The notes under the pieces are model-generated. The model did no database searches. It saw nothing but the letters and a program-made list of their open reading frames with translations, and was not told the DNA's origin. Shown here piece after piece: positions 45,611 through 55,324 of a stretch of 64,000 nucleotides of DNA. Position numbers and translations under genes: made by a program. The stretch lies in NCBI GenBank assembly GCA_017792365.1, contig CP051229.1:1860001-1924000 (forward strand), in the 5' to 3' direction. Position 1 is the first letter of the stretch. The number at the start of each line of letters is the position of its first letter. The DNA is from Hyphomonas sp. (GTDB taxonomy: Bacteria > Pseudomonadota > Alphaproteobacteria > Caulobacterales > Hyphomonadaceae).

Positions 45611-47740
45611 ATGCAGGTTCGGTTCAAACGCAGGGCAGACCGCGCCCTTTGCCTCGCGCCGCTTATCTTCGCTTCGTTCGCCGCATCCGCTCATGCGCAG
45701 GCCGCGTCGCTATCGGAGGAAACGGCGCAAACCGCCGAGCGCGACGGCGTCATCTCGTTCACGCCCGCCGACTTCGCCGCCTCGCGCCCCACGACCGCGC
45801 TAGAGATGGTCAACCGCCTCCCGGGCTTCTCGATACAGGGCGGCGACAACGTCAGGGGGTTCGCGGGGGCAGCCGGCAACGTGCTGATCAACGGCAAACG
45901 GCCGACCACCAAATCCGAATCGCTCGAAAACGTTCTCACCCGCATTCCGATCGATCAGGTCATTCGCGTCGAGCTGATCCGCGGCGGCGCGACTGGCGTC
46001 GACATGCAGGGCCAGTCTGTCGTCGCCAACGTGATCCGGACGGACGAGGATTCGTTCCAGCAGATTTTGACGCTCCGCACCCACACCTTTCTTGGCAACG
46101 GCAAGACGCTGCCAGGCGGAAACTACCAGGCCACGCGAAATGTCGGCGGCCACCAGTTCGACTTCGAGCTCTCGCGCGGCATCTCGCTGGATGACTCTCA
46201 GGGCGAGGCATACCGCACGATCGAGGATGTCTCGTCCGGAGACATCCTGTTTCAGGACTCATTCAACGAAGCTGACGGTTCGGTCCACAACCTGCGCGGA
46301 AACTACGAAGGGCCGCAGTTCGGCGGCGACTTCAGCGCCAATGCGCTCGTCAGCACCGACCAGTTCAAGGACGAAAGCGATTTCTTCAACTCAACGACCT
46401 ACGAACGCTATGTCGGCTCGAGTTCGAACGATCGCGGCGAGATCGGCCTGAACTTCACACGCCCGCTTTCCCAACGGTTCGAACTCGAAACGGTCGGCCT
46501 CTGGAAGCTCGCACTCGGGGAAGGCTATTCCTTCGGCAATGACGGCCAGACGGTCTCCACCGTCGACATCGACGCCGAAGCCGGAGAATCGATCGCCCGC
46601 GCTGTCCTCCGCTACGAACACTCCCCAGCGCTTTCGTTCGAGGGCGGCGGCGAGGTCGCCTTCAACTACCGCGAACAGCAGATCGGACTGACCGTGAACG
46701 GCGCGCCGATCCCCCTGCCCGCATCCGACGTGAAAATCGAGGAATTGCGCAGCGAAACCTTCCTCGAATCCACCTGGCGCCCGTCGGACCACTGGACCCT
46801 CGAAGGCGGCGTACGCGTCGAGCAGTCCACAATCACCCAGTCCGGCGATACGGCGCTGGAGCGGTCCTTCACCTACCCCAAACCCCGGCTCCTCGCGACA
46901 TGGGCGCCAACCGAATGGGATCAGGTCCGCGTCAGGATCGAGCGCGAGGTCGGGCAGCTCGACTTCCGCGACTTCATCTCCAACGTGAACCTCGACTCCG
47001 ATGTGATCACCACCGGCAATGCGCGGCTCGAACCCGACAAGACCTGGGCCTACGAAATCGCCTACGAAAAGCGCTTCTGGGAAGATGGCGCGGCCATCCT
47101 CACATTGCGCCACGAACAGATCGACGACGTCATCGACGATTTCCCCTTCACCGCCCTCGTCGATTCGAATGGAGACGGCGTCTTCGACGATGATGCAGAC
47201 AATGACGGCCTCCTCGATACGACCCGCGTATCCGGCCCGGGCAATATCGGCGACGGCACGAACAACGTCATCGAGCTTGACCTCACAATCCCCATGGAGC
47301 GGCTGGGCATGCCCGGCGGCGAGTTCAAGGCGAACCTTGTCTACGAGAACAGCGAAGTCACCGATCCGCTCACCGGACAGACACGCCGCATCAATCGCCA
47401 GCGACCCGACAACCTCGAGCTCGAGTATCGCCAGGATCTCCCTGCACGAGACCTTACGCTCGGCGTCACGTGGTTTGATGGCTGGAAGGAGCGGCGCTAC
47501 AGCCTGAGCGAGGTCACCAAGCTCGACCTGTCCAACTTCATCGTCGCCTTCGTCGAGTACAAGCCGACAGAACAATTCACGCTGAGAACGGAACTGTCGA
47601 ACCTCGGCCCCTATGATTTCGTGATCGAACGCCAGTCCTTCGACGGCCCGCGCGACACCGGCATGCTCGAAGAGATCACCCGCGAGGTCCGCAAGTCACA
47701 GGTGCAGCTGCAGGTGCGCGCCCGCTGGACGTTCGGCTGA
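45611..47740 (+). CDS. TonB-dependent receptor-like outer-membrane protein
   Basis: 709 residues. Signal peptide ending SAHAQA. The plug domain has ALEMVNRLPGFSIQGGDNVR, GNVLINGKRPTTKSESLENV and IPIDQVIRVELIRGGATGVD. The barrel ends with VQLQVRARWTFG, close to the Phe-terminal BAM signature. No clear TonB box was seen after the signal peptide, and the short plug resembles the subgroup annotated as outer-membrane beta-barrel/TonB-dependent receptor. A loop with DSNGDGVFDDDADNDGLLD looks calcium-binding (thrombospondin type 3-like). Ligand unknown. ATG 45611 chosen at the signal peptide. Confidence 0.86.
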   Translation: MQVRFKRRADRALCLAPLIFASFAASAHAQAASLSEETAQTAERDGVISFTPADFAASRPTTALEMVNRLPGFSIQGGDNVRGFAGAAGNVLINGKRPTTKSESLENVLTRIPIDQVIRVELIRGGATGVDMQGQSVVANVIRTDEDSFQQILTLRTHTFLGNGKTLPGGNYQATRNVGGHQFDFELSRGISLDDSQGEAYRTIEDVSSGDILFQDSFNEADGSVHNLRGNYEGPQFGGDFSANALVSTDQFKDESDFFNSTTYERYVGSSSNDRGEIGLNFTRPLSQRFELETVGLWKLALGEGYSFGNDGQTVSTVDIDAEAGESIARAVLRYEHSPALSFEGGGEVAFNYREQQIGLTVNGAPIPLPASDVKIEELRSETFLESTWRPSDHWTLEGGVRVEQSTITQSGDTALERSFTYPKPRLLATWAPTEWDQVRVRIEREVGQLDFRDFISNVNLDSDVITTGNARLEPDKTWAYEIAYEKRFWEDGAAILTLRHEQIDDVIDDFPFTALVDSNGDGVFDDDADNDGLLDTTRVSGPGNIGDGTNNVIELDLTIPMERLGMPGGEFKANLVYENSEVTDPLTGQTRRINRQRPDNLELEYRQDLPARDLTLGVTWFDGWKERRYSLSEVTKLDLSNFIVAFVEYKPTEQFTLRTELSNLGPYDFVIERQSFDGPRDTGMLEEITREVRKSQVQLQVRARWTFG

Positions 47741-47742
47741 CG

Positions 47743-48183
47743 CTAACCGCGCCCCCGGTAGGGCTGGACGCCGGTATCCGGCAGCCACAGCCCATCCGGC
47801 GGCGCACCCGTCTGCCAGAACACGTCGATCGGCATGCCGCCGCGCGGATACCAGTAGCCTGCAATCCTCAGCCACTTGGGCGAGAGCGTTTCGACGATCC
47901 GCTTGCCGATCGCCACGGTGCAATCCTCGTGGAAGGCGCCGTGGTTCCGGAACGAGCCCAGGTACAGCTTCAGGCTTTTGGACTCCACCAGCCAAGCCTC
48001 AGGCGCATAATCGATCACGAGATGCGCGAAATCCGGCTGCCCCGTGACCGGGCACAGCGATGTGAATTCCGGCACCGTGAAACGCGCCAGATACAGCGCA
48101 TCCGGATGCGGATTGGGCACTTTTTCCAGCACCGCCTCATCTGGCGACGCCGGAAGCGGCACATTGGTTCCAAGCTGGCTCAA
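47743..48183 (-). CDS. queF: NADPH-dependent 7-cyano-7-deazaguanine reductase
   Basis: Reduces preQ0 to preQ1 in queuosine biosynthesis. 146 residues, the short (type I) QueF. Diagnostic motif [20 protein letters not shown], with the nucleophilic Cys in [13 protein letters not shown] and the catalytic Asp just after it. The start is TTG 48183; no ATG lies near the family start. It converges on the TonB receptor with a 2-base gap. Confidence 0.93.
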   Translation of the reverse strand: MSQLGTNVPLPASPDEAVLEKVPNPHPDALYLARFTVPEFTSLCPVTGQPDFAHLVIDYAPEAWLVESKSLKLYLGSFRNHGAFHEDCTVAIGKRIVETLSPKWLRIAGYWYPRGGMPIDVFWQTGAPPDGLWLPDTGVQPYRGRG

Positions 48184-48578
48184 AACGTCTACAATCCCAT
48201 CGGTTTAGTGGTCATTTGACCCCCAAAACACCTCCCAGATCGCCCATCGCTGGTCAACGAGCAAGCGCTATCGGGCGTCTCTGGCGCGCAGCGCGCACCC
48301 ATTGGGCAGTCTCAAGTCCCTGAAAGTCTTCGCAATCTGCTGTCTTTCGTCAGCGTACTGCCTAACAGCTGGTCGCTCCGGCAGTTCGCTGGCGCGAAAT
48401 TAGGCGGATCGCACGATCACCAGCTTTGCATGCGCTCTTGGCTTACGGTGTGTCCCCGCAATTCACCAGTGTCCACCTCGAAGTCGGGATGAGCCCTCAG
48501 CATGATTCCGGGTTCGAAACAGAAACACACTCCTCGCGTCCACGGGGCGTAATCACTCCAGGGGAAAAGGATAGATAA
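48184..48578. other. Long intergenic region before the TorF porin
   Basis: 395 bases between divergent genes. I searched for a tRNA (a GGTTCGAA-like string occurs near 48511) and for a preQ1-type leader on the queF side; neither is supported. A purine-rich ribosome site (GGGGAAAAGGA) sits just before 48579. Otherwise unassigned. Confidence 0.4.
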
Positions 48579-49226
48579 ATGCGCAAACTCTTGGTTCTCG
48601 GAGCCCTAGTCGCCGCGACCGCCACACCGGCATTGGCACAGGAAGTATCCGGCAACGTCACTCTGACCACCGACTACCACTGGCGGAACGTCACGCAGTC
48701 GAATCAGGACCTCGCCGTGCAGGGCGGGTTCGATGTCGATTTCGGCACCGGCTTCTATCTCGGCACGTGGGCCTCGACGGTCGACTTCAACAACGATCCG
48801 GATGACACCAACGTCGAGATCGATTTCTACGGCGGCTATGCCTTCTCGGCAGGCGGTGTCGATCTCGACTTCGGCGCCATCTATTACGTCTACCCGGATA
48901 GCGAAACGTCAGACCTCGACTTCTTCGAACTCTACGCTGCCGTCGGCCGGGAATTCGAAGGCGGCTTCGGTCTCGGCGGCTCGCTGAACTGGGATCCGGA
49001 CAACGAGACGGTCTACGCGGACATCTCCGGCGCGTTCGCCGTGTCCGACGTACTGTCTATCGACGCGGGCTACGGCACGTACCTCGAAGGCTTCGGCGAG
49101 TATGCTGGCTGGAACCTCGGCGGCACGTACTCGGTCGCGGGCGTCGATCTCGACCTGCGCTATTACGACAACGACATTGGCGGAGACCAGGACAACGTGG
49201 TCTTCTCGATCTCGAAATCGATGTAG
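48579..49226 (+). CDS. TorF-family putative porin
   Basis: 215 residues. Signal peptide ending ALAQ, then VSGNVTLTTDYHWRNVTQSN, the characteristic start of TorF/TIGR02001 proteins with the YxWRxxTQS motif. Following amphipathic strands (FYLGTWASTVDF, VEIDFYGGYAF, LDFGAIYYVYP) end in VVFSISKSM. Outer-membrane barrel, possibly a channel; substrate unknown. A strong terminator follows. Confidence 0.85.
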   Translation: MRKLLVLGALVAATATPALAQEVSGNVTLTTDYHWRNVTQSNQDLAVQGGFDVDFGTGFYLGTWASTVDFNNDPDDTNVEIDFYGGYAFSAGGVDLDFGAIYYVYPDSETSDLDFFELYAAVGREFEGGFGLGGSLNWDPDNETVYADISGAFAVSDVLSIDAGYGTYLEGFGEYAGWNLGGTYSVAGVDLDLRYYDNDIGGDQDNVVFSISKSM

Positions 49227-49272
49227 TCAAACAGGCCTTTGGGCGTAGCGGGGACGCACGTCAGGCACGGGG

Positions 49273-49302
49273 AAAGGCCGTCGCAGCGATGCGGCGGCCT
49301 TT
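49273..49302 (+). terminator. Rho-independent terminator
   Basis: 13-bp stem (one G-U pair) AAAGGCCGTCGCA / TGCGGCGGCCTTT with a 4-base loop, followed on the plus strand by further Ts. It ends the TorF porin transcript. Confidence 0.85.
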
Positions 49303-49402
49303 TTCGTTGGTTTTTCGTGCATGAATTTGCGCCAATGAAACCCATATAGGTTAGAGTAACCAACAATACGGTCAGAATCTGCATTAGGGACAACTGGACT
49401 CC

Positions 49403-51121
49403 GTGGGCCCCGAACACGCTCTTACACCTGCGATCATCTTCCTGCTCGCAGGCGTAGTGTCAGCGTTCGCGTCCCGCGCCGTGCGGCTCAGCCCCGTCAT
49501 CGGCTATCTTTTCGCCGGCGTGATCATCGGCCCGTCCGCCCTCGATCTTGTTGAAGACAACTCGACAACCCACTTCCTCGCCGAACTCGGCGTCGTGTTC
49601 CTCCTCTTCGACATCGGCCTCCACTTCTCGCTCGACGAGGTCCGCAGCCGCCGCGACGACATACTTCGCTTCGCCCCAATGCAGGTCGCGATGTGCGGCT
49701 TCGTCTTCGCCGGACTGGGCATTCTCTTCGGCTTCGACATTCCCGTCGCGCTGATCGTCGGCGCATCGCTCGGCCTGTCCTCGACAGCAGTTGTGGCCCG
49801 CATCCTCGCCGATCGCCGCAAGCCGGGCTGTCCGATCGGACGCTCCGCCACGGCCGTGCTCGTGGCTCAGGATATCGTCGCGATCTTCATCATCGTCTTC
49901 GCCGCCGTCATCAATGAAGCGCCGGAAGCGATGGGCATGGCCATCGTCATGTCGCTCGGCAAGGCCGTGATCGCGCTCGCCATCGCGTTGACCGTCGGCC
50001 GGTTTGTCGTGAAGCCCGCATTCCGCGCCCTCGCCGCAACCAACAACCAGGAAGCCTTCACAGTCGTCGCGCTTCTCATCGTCCTGACGGCGTCTGCGGC
50101 AACGGCCGGCGTGGGCCTGTCGCTGACCGCCGGCGCATTCCTGGCTGGCATGGCCCTGTCGGAGACCCAATACCGCCATGTCATCCGTGCCGAGATCAAG
50201 CCGTTCCAGAGCCTGCTGCTGGGTCTGTTCTTCATGTCGGTCGGCATGGGCGTCGACCTCGGCGGCGTCCTGGCCCGCTGGCCAGCCGTGCTGCTGGTCG
50301 CCGCCGGCATCTTGCTGATCAAGTCTGGCCTGATCTTCGTCTCCGCCCGCCTCAGCAAGCGCAACGAACCCGTCTCGGCGCAGCTCGGCTTTCTCCTCTC
50401 GCAGGGCTCCGAATTCACCCTTGTGGTTGTCGCCCTGCCCGCCGTCGCCTCCTCAATGCCGGGAACCTGGTCATCGCTCCTCGTATCTGCGGTCGCCGTG
50501 ACCATGGTCGCAGCGCCGGTGTGGACCAATCTCGGCGTCCGTCTCGCCCACTGGATCGCCGCCCGCTCCAAGGCCGACCTCCCGGCAGCCCCCGAACACG
50601 ACCTCGGCCCCCCGGTCCTCATCCTCGGCATGAGCGAGGAAACCCGCCTCGCAGCCGACGCGCTGCGCGACCACGAAATCCACTACGTCGCCCTCGAAGC
50701 GGATCCCGAACAATTCGTATCCGCAGCCTCGGACGGCTACGATGTGGTCTACGGCGATCCGCGCGACGGCCGCCTCTTGCAGATGACCAACGCGACCAGC
50801 CCCCGCGCGATCGTCCATGCGCTCGCCCGCCAGCCCATGCCGCCCGGACTCCTGCAGCCCGCCGTACCCGGCGCCGATGCGCCGGCGCGCTTCATCTCCG
50901 TACCCGACCAGTCCGCCCGCATCCGCAACGCCAGCCTCGGCCTCCGCGCCCACGTTTCCGCCGCCAAGCCCGCCGGCGTCGAGATGACGACGGACCTCCT
51001 CACCTGGCTCGGTGTCGAACAGGCCGACATCACCGAGTGGCTGGAAGACCAGTTACGCCGCCGGGGCCTCCTCAAGGACCCCGAGGAAGAAGAGGACGAA
51101 GCGGAAGTGGAATCGGCCTGA
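49403..51121 (+). CDS. CPA2-family monovalent cation:proton antiporter (KefB/C-like)
   Basis: 572 residues. About 12 membrane helices with CPA2 motifs: RLSPVIGYLFAGVIIGPSAL, ELGVVFLLFDIGLHFS, GASLGLSSTAVVARILADR, and the essential Asp in ATAVLVAQDIVAIFIIVFAA. The C-terminal RCK/TrkA-N-like domain (PPVLILGMSEETRLAADALR) is shortened, with a long acidic tail (DPEEEEDEAEVESA). It exchanges K+ or Na+ for H+. GTG 49403 is the start. Confidence 0.88.
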   Translation: MGPEHALTPAIIFLLAGVVSAFASRAVRLSPVIGYLFAGVIIGPSALDLVEDNSTTHFLAELGVVFLLFDIGLHFSLDEVRSRRDDILRFAPMQVAMCGFVFAGLGILFGFDIPVALIVGASLGLSSTAVVARILADRRKPGCPIGRSATAVLVAQDIVAIFIIVFAAVINEAPEAMGMAIVMSLGKAVIALAIALTVGRFVVKPAFRALAATNNQEAFTVVALLIVLTASAATAGVGLSLTAGAFLAGMALSETQYRHVIRAEIKPFQSLLLGLFFMSVGMGVDLGGVLARWPAVLLVAAGILLIKSGLIFVSARLSKRNEPVSAQLGFLLSQGSEFTLVVVALPAVASSMPGTWSSLLVSAVAVTMVAAPVWTNLGVRLAHWIAARSKADLPAAPEHDLGPPVLILGMSEETRLAADALRDHEIHYVALEADPEQFVSAASDGYDVVYGDPRDGRLLQMTNATSPRAIVHALARQPMPPGLLQPAVPGADAPARFISVPDQSARIRNASLGLRAHVSAAKPAGVEMTTDLLTWLGVEQADITEWLEDQLRRRGLLKDPEEEEDEAEVESA

Positions 51122-51200
51122 CCCCGCGAACCGAAGGCAAATTCATGTCGTATACCCGATGAAATTGGCATAAGTTCCCGGCATTCACGCGGAGACTGAC

Positions 51201-52318
51201 ATGAAGATTGGCGTTCCGAAGGAAATCAAGACACAGGAGTTCGCGTCGGGCTGACGCCCGAAAGCGTCGCCGAACTCGTACGCGCCGGCCACGAAGTGCT
51301 CGTGGAAACCGACGCGGGCGTAGGCTCCAACGCATCGAACGCCAACTACGAACAGGTCGGCGCGAAGATTCTGCCCAACGCCCCCGCTGTCTTCGAGAAC
51401 GCGGAACTGATCGTGAAGGTCAAGGAGCCGCAGCCGGTCGAGTGCGAAATGCTCAACGCCTCGCACACGCTCTTCACCTACCTCCACCTCGCAGCCGACA
51501 AACCGCAGGCCGAAGCGCTGATGGAGTCTGGCGCGACTTGCATCGCCTACGAAACTGTCACCGACCGCCACGGCAAGCTTCCCCTGCTCCAGCCGATGAG
51601 CCAGGTCGCAGGCCGCATGTCGATCACCGTCGGCGCATGGGCGCTCCAGCGCACCAGGCGCGGGCGCGGACTACTGATCGGCGGCGTGCCCGGCGTCCCG
51701 CCGGCGAAGGTCATCATTCTCGGCGGCGGCGTCGCCGGCGGACATGCCGCGGAGATGGCGGTCGGCGTGCGCGCCGACGTCACCGTCTTCGACCGCTCCA
51801 TGCCGCGCCTCGAAGAGCTCGACATCCAGTTCTCAGGCGCCGTCCACACCGCCTTCTCCACCCCTGCAGCGGTTGAGGCCGCCGTGCTCGAAGCCGACCT
51901 CATCATCGGCGCCGTACTCATACCCGGCGCATCCGCGCCCAAGCTGATCACGCGCGACATGCTCAAGCACATGAAGCGCGGCGCAGTGCTCGTCGACATC
52001 GCCATCGACCAGGGCGGTTGCTTCGAAACCTCGCGCCCCACCACGCACGATGACCCGATCTACGAGATCGACGGCGTGCTGCATTACTGCGTCGCGAACA
52101 TGCCCGGCGCCGTACCACGCACCTCCACCTACGCCCTCAACAATGTCACGCTGCCCTTCACGCTGGCGATCGCCAACAAGGGAACGCGGCAGGCGCTGAT
52201 CGACGACCCGCACCTCGCCGAGGGGCTCAACGTCGCCGAAGGCGCGGTCTCGCACGAGGCGGTCGCGCGCGACCTCAACCTGCCCTTCGCAAAACCCGCT
52301 TGGCTGACCGCTTCCTAG
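51201..52318 (+). CDS. ald: Alanine dehydrogenase, one frameshift at codon 15
   Basis: Interconverts L-alanine and pyruvate plus ammonia with NAD. ATG 51201 follows GGAG and encodes MKIGVPKEIKTQEF, then the frame stops. One extra C in TTCGCG (reading EFRVGLTPESVAELVRAG) restores a continuous protein of about 372 residues. Key features: substrate Lys in IVKVKEPQP, His in LFTYLHLAADK, nucleotide loop VIILGGGVAGGHAAEMAVG, and DIAIDQGGCFETSRPTTHDD. Everything after codon 15 is intact, so a sequencing indel is the simplest explanation. Confidence 0.92.
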
Positions 52319-52461
52319 TCGAGACGCCGTAACCCCGCCGCGAGCCGATGAAACATCCGTCATCATCGGTTCACACGAGAGATGCACATCGCGCTTGTCT
52401 TCCGCGCCGCGATCAAACACACGGGGAAGCGTCAGGGGCAACTTGTAGAACGGAATGCCGG

Positions 52462-53757
52462 ATGTCCGCTCGATCACAACCGAAACTCGCCTTTGCCGCG
52501 CTCAGCGTAGCCAGCCTCGCTATTGCAGCCTGCGCATCCAACGCGCCTCAGCGGCCAACGCCGACAGGCCCGACGACTGCGCCCACAGCCCAACCCGCCG
52601 CGCAACCACAGCCGTCCGCCTTGCGCCTCTCGACCGTCACCTTCGCGGACATTCCGGACTGGACAACCGCTGACCTCTGGCCAGCCCTCGAAGCCTTCCG
52701 GCGCCACTGCGACGTCATCCTCCGCCGCGCCCCCAACACCCCTTTGAACGGCGAATACGGCGGCGTCGCAGGCGACTGGCAGCCAGCCTGCCGGCAGGCG
52801 ATGACGATCCAGCGCGGACAGGACCGCTGGTTCTTCGAGAACTACTTCTACCCCGCCCGCGTCGCCGGTCCGGGCGAAGCAAAACTCACCGCCTATTTCG
52901 AACCCGTCGTGCAGGCCAGCCGCACCTTCCAGCCGCCCTTCACCGAACCCTTCCTCTCCAAGCCAGTCGATATGGTCACCGTCGACCTCGGCGCCTTCGC
53001 CGATGCGCGACAGGACGAGGTTCTCCGCGGCGCCCCGCGCGCACTCACCGGCCGGATCACCGGCGATCGCGTCGAACCCTATCCGCCGCGCAGCCAGATC
53101 ACGCCCTACGAGGGCCAGATCATCGCCTACGGACATCCGGCCGACGTCTACAACCTCCAGATCCAGGGCTCGGGCCGCCTCGCCTTCCCGGACGGCTCGC
53201 AGGTCCGTGCCGCCTTCGCCGCCCAGAACGGGTATTCGTGGCGGTCCGCGCTCGGCGCGCTCTACAACCTCGGCGAAATCACCTCCGGCTCGTGGCGCGC
53301 CTTCCGCCAATGGATGGACGCCAATCCCGGTCGTGAAAAGGAAGCCCTCAACGCCGACCCCTCCTATGTCTTCTTCAACGAGGAGATCATCACCGATCCG
53401 AGGGAAGGCCCCAAAGGCGCCGCCGGCATCCCCCTGACCGCCCTTGGCTCCATCGCGGTTGACCCTGCCTTCCATCCATACGGGGCGATCGTCTTCGTCG
53501 ACGGTCAGTACAATGGCGCGCCCTTCCGCAGGCTTCTGGTCGCACAGGACACCGGCGGCGCGATCCGCCGCGGCCCGTTGCGCGGCGATGTCTTCTTCGG
53601 ATCCGGCCCCGAAGCCGGCGCCCAGGCCGAGCGGATGAACAACCCCGCCAACTGGTGGACCCTCCTGCCGCGCCCCGTCGACACCGGCGCGCCGATCGCC
53701 AGCCGCGATGCGCCAGCCAGCCAACAGCTCGCGCAACTTGGCTCCGCAACCGATTAG
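52462..53757 (+). CDS. mltA: Membrane-bound lytic murein transglycosylase A
   Basis: 431 residues. Lipobox IAAC followed by a Pro/Thr/Gln-rich spacer, so probably an outer-membrane lipoprotein. MltA domain: LTAYFEPVVQASRTFQPPF, VYNLQIQGSGRLAFPDGSQV, and the 3D motif with catalytic Asp in LVAQDTGGAIRRGPLRGDVF then FGSG. It cleaves peptidoglycan glycan strands, leaving 1,6-anhydro ends. ATG 52462 is chosen at the lipoprotein signal. Confidence 0.92.
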   Translation: MSARSQPKLAFAALSVASLAIAACASNAPQRPTPTGPTTAPTAQPAAQPQPSALRLSTVTFADIPDWTTADLWPALEAFRRHCDVILRRAPNTPLNGEYGGVAGDWQPACRQAMTIQRGQDRWFFENYFYPARVAGPGEAKLTAYFEPVVQASRTFQPPFTEPFLSKPVDMVTVDLGAFADARQDEVLRGAPRALTGRITGDRVEPYPPRSQITPYEGQIIAYGHPADVYNLQIQGSGRLAFPDGSQVRAAFAAQNGYSWRSALGALYNLGEITSGSWRAFRQWMDANPGREKEALNADPSYVFFNEEIITDPREGPKGAAGIPLTALGSIAVDPAFHPYGAIVFVDGQYNGAPFRRLLVAQDTGGAIRRGPLRGDVFFGSGPEAGAQAERMNNPANWWTLLPRPVDTGAPIASRDAPASQQLAQLGSATD

Positions 53758-53814
53758 GCATTCGGCCAGAAGCGGCTTGCCTAAGTCCATCGCCGCCGTC
53801 ACAAGGCGGCGGTC

Positions 53815-54636
53815 ATGGGGCTCCTGATCGAATACTGGCCATTCCTGGCCGCACTGATAGCCGCCGGTCTCTTCGCCGGGCTCACCGCCGGCCTGTTCGG
53901 CATTGGCGGCGGCGCGGTCATCGTGCCGGTTCTCTTCTTCCTGTTCCGCGCGCTCGGCTACGAAGACACCGCCATGCACGTCGCGGTCGCAACGTCGCTG
54001 GCGACCATCATCGCCACATCCATCCGCTCCGTCCTCGCGCACAATTCCCGGGGCGCCGTCGACTGGACCATCATCAGGGGCTGGGCGCCATGGATCATGC
54101 TCGGCGCCGCAGCCGGCATGGCGCTCTCCGGCTACATCTCCGGCGAGGGACTGACCCTGTTCTTCGGCGTCATGGGCTTCCTGCTCTCGGCCCAGCTATG
54201 GTTCGGCCATCCGGACTGGCGTCTCGCGCCCGACATGCCGACAGGCCCAGCACGCGCAGGCCTTGGCGCAGGCGTCGGCGCGCTGTCTGCGCTGATGGGT
54301 ATTGGCGGCGGCACCTTCGGGGTCTCGCTCATGACCGTTTGCGGACGCCCGATCCACCAGGCCGTCGCAACCGCTGCAGGCTTTGGCGTCGCCATAGGAT
54401 TGCCCGGCGCCATCGCAGCAATCATCGTCGGCTGGCAACGCGAAGGCCTGCCGCCCTTTTCCGCCGGACACGTCAATCTCCCGGCCTTCCTCCTCATCGC
54501 AATCTTCACGGTCGCCATGGCGCCCGTCGGCGCGCACCTTGCGCACAAGCTGAACCCTCAGCGGCTACGCAAACTCTTCGCGCTCCTGCTCCTCGTCGTC
54601 GCGATCCGGATGATCTGGTCGGTGCTCGCGCCCTAG
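53815..54636 (+). CDS. TSUP-family (TauE/SafE) anion permease
   Basis: 273 residues, about eight helices in two repeats. Each repeat starts with the family glycine motif: AGLTAGLFGIGGGAVIVPVL and VGALSALMGIGGGTFGVSLM. TSUP proteins move sulfite, sulfonates or other sulfur-containing anions. Its stop codon shares CTAG with the stop of the convergent gene. Confidence 0.88.
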   Translation: MGLLIEYWPFLAALIAAGLFAGLTAGLFGIGGGAVIVPVLFFLFRALGYEDTAMHVAVATSLATIIATSIRSVLAHNSRGAVDWTIIRGWAPWIMLGAAAGMALSGYISGEGLTLFFGVMGFLLSAQLWFGHPDWRLAPDMPTGPARAGLGAGVGALSALMGIGGGTFGVSLMTVCGRPIHQAVATAAGFGVAIGLPGAIAAIIVGWQREGLPPFSAGHVNLPAFLLIAIFTVAMAPVGAHLAHKLNPQRLRKLFALLLLVVAIRMIWSVLAP

Positions 54637-55028
54637 CCGCCGTCCAGCCACGGCCGCCAAGTCTCGGCGAACGAGCAATTGTCCGGCGCATCGCGAAACA
54701 GCGGCGCGATCTCGCTGTCCTCGAAGCCCGCAATGCCGCATCCGATCCGGGTCACGAAGAACCGTTGGTTTCGCTTGCTCTTCGCATGCATGACGAACAC
54801 CTGGATGCTGTCGCTGACATCGTCCAGGGACCGGGGCGCCAATTCCCTGTCCATCGTCGGAATCGCGTAAGCATCGCCCGTCGGCCCCTCACCCACGCCC
54901 CACTTGGCGCCGAACTGGTCCGCCGCCGCCCGCGCAGCGCCGCCAGCATGATAGCCCGCCAGGTTGGAGCCGAAGACAAACACCCACCCACTCCCGGCGG
55001 ACGTCCCGTCCTGATGATACTGCCGCAT
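54633..55028 (-). CDS. A1S_2505-like small protein (phage-associated family)
   Basis: 131 residues from ATG 55028, six bases after a perfect GGAGG. Core sequence WVFVFGSNLAGYHAGGAARA, then GPTGDAYAIPTMD and FFVTRIGCGIAGFEDSEIAP. It resembles a family known from phage and phage-like loci, with a macro-domain-like glycine-rich fold. My memory of the family name (A1S_2505) is fair, not certain. No other phage gene is nearby. It is third in a minus-strand cluster after yjbQ and a TGA-interrupted gene. Confidence 0.65.
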   Translation of the reverse strand: MRQYHQDGTSAGSGWVFVFGSNLAGYHAGGAARAAADQFGAKWGVGEGPTGDAYAIPTMDRELAPRSLDDVSDSIQVFVMHAKSKRNQRFFVTRIGCGIAGFEDSEIAPLFRDAPDNCSFAETWRPWLDGG

Positions 55029-55041
55029 CAACCGCCTCCGT

Positions 55042-55320
55042 CTAACTTGCGTCCACCCTCGCGACTGCGCCACGCGCCAGGTCGAGCTCCAGCATGAAGT
55101 CTCCTTCGATCCCTTCCGACAAGCGCTCGAGCGGGTCGAACACGGCTTTCAGCAATTCGTACTCCCGATCGTCGCCGATCACCTGCCCTCGGCGTCGTAC
55201 GAATTCATCGAGTAGGAAACCGAATGTCCATCCTCACCGCTCGTCCGGCCAAACCGGATGCGCGTTGCCCTCCAGCGCAGCTCTGCGCAGCGCCGGTTCC
55301 CACTCCTCGAACGTGCTCAT
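55042..55320 (-). pseudogene. Small unknown gene interrupted by an in-frame TGA
   Basis: ATG 55320 lies four bases after the yjbQ stop with GGAG upstream, so it looks translationally coupled. It reads MSTFEEWEPALRRAALEGNA ... VWPDER, then TGA at 55236-55234 (codon 29). It continues in the same frame as GWTFGFLLDEFVRRRGQVIG ... LERLSEGIEGDFMLELDLA to TAG at 55042. Without the TGA it would be a 92-residue acidic protein. Possible reasons: nonsense mutation, a base error (TGG would give Trp), or rarely recoding. No selenocysteine element was recognised. Family unknown. Confidence 0.55.
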
Positions 55321-55324
55321 TCGC

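Noticed and set aside
48490-48545. GGTTCGAA string suggesting a tRNA T-arm
   Set aside because: No matching stem on the 3' side, no anticodon or acceptor stems.
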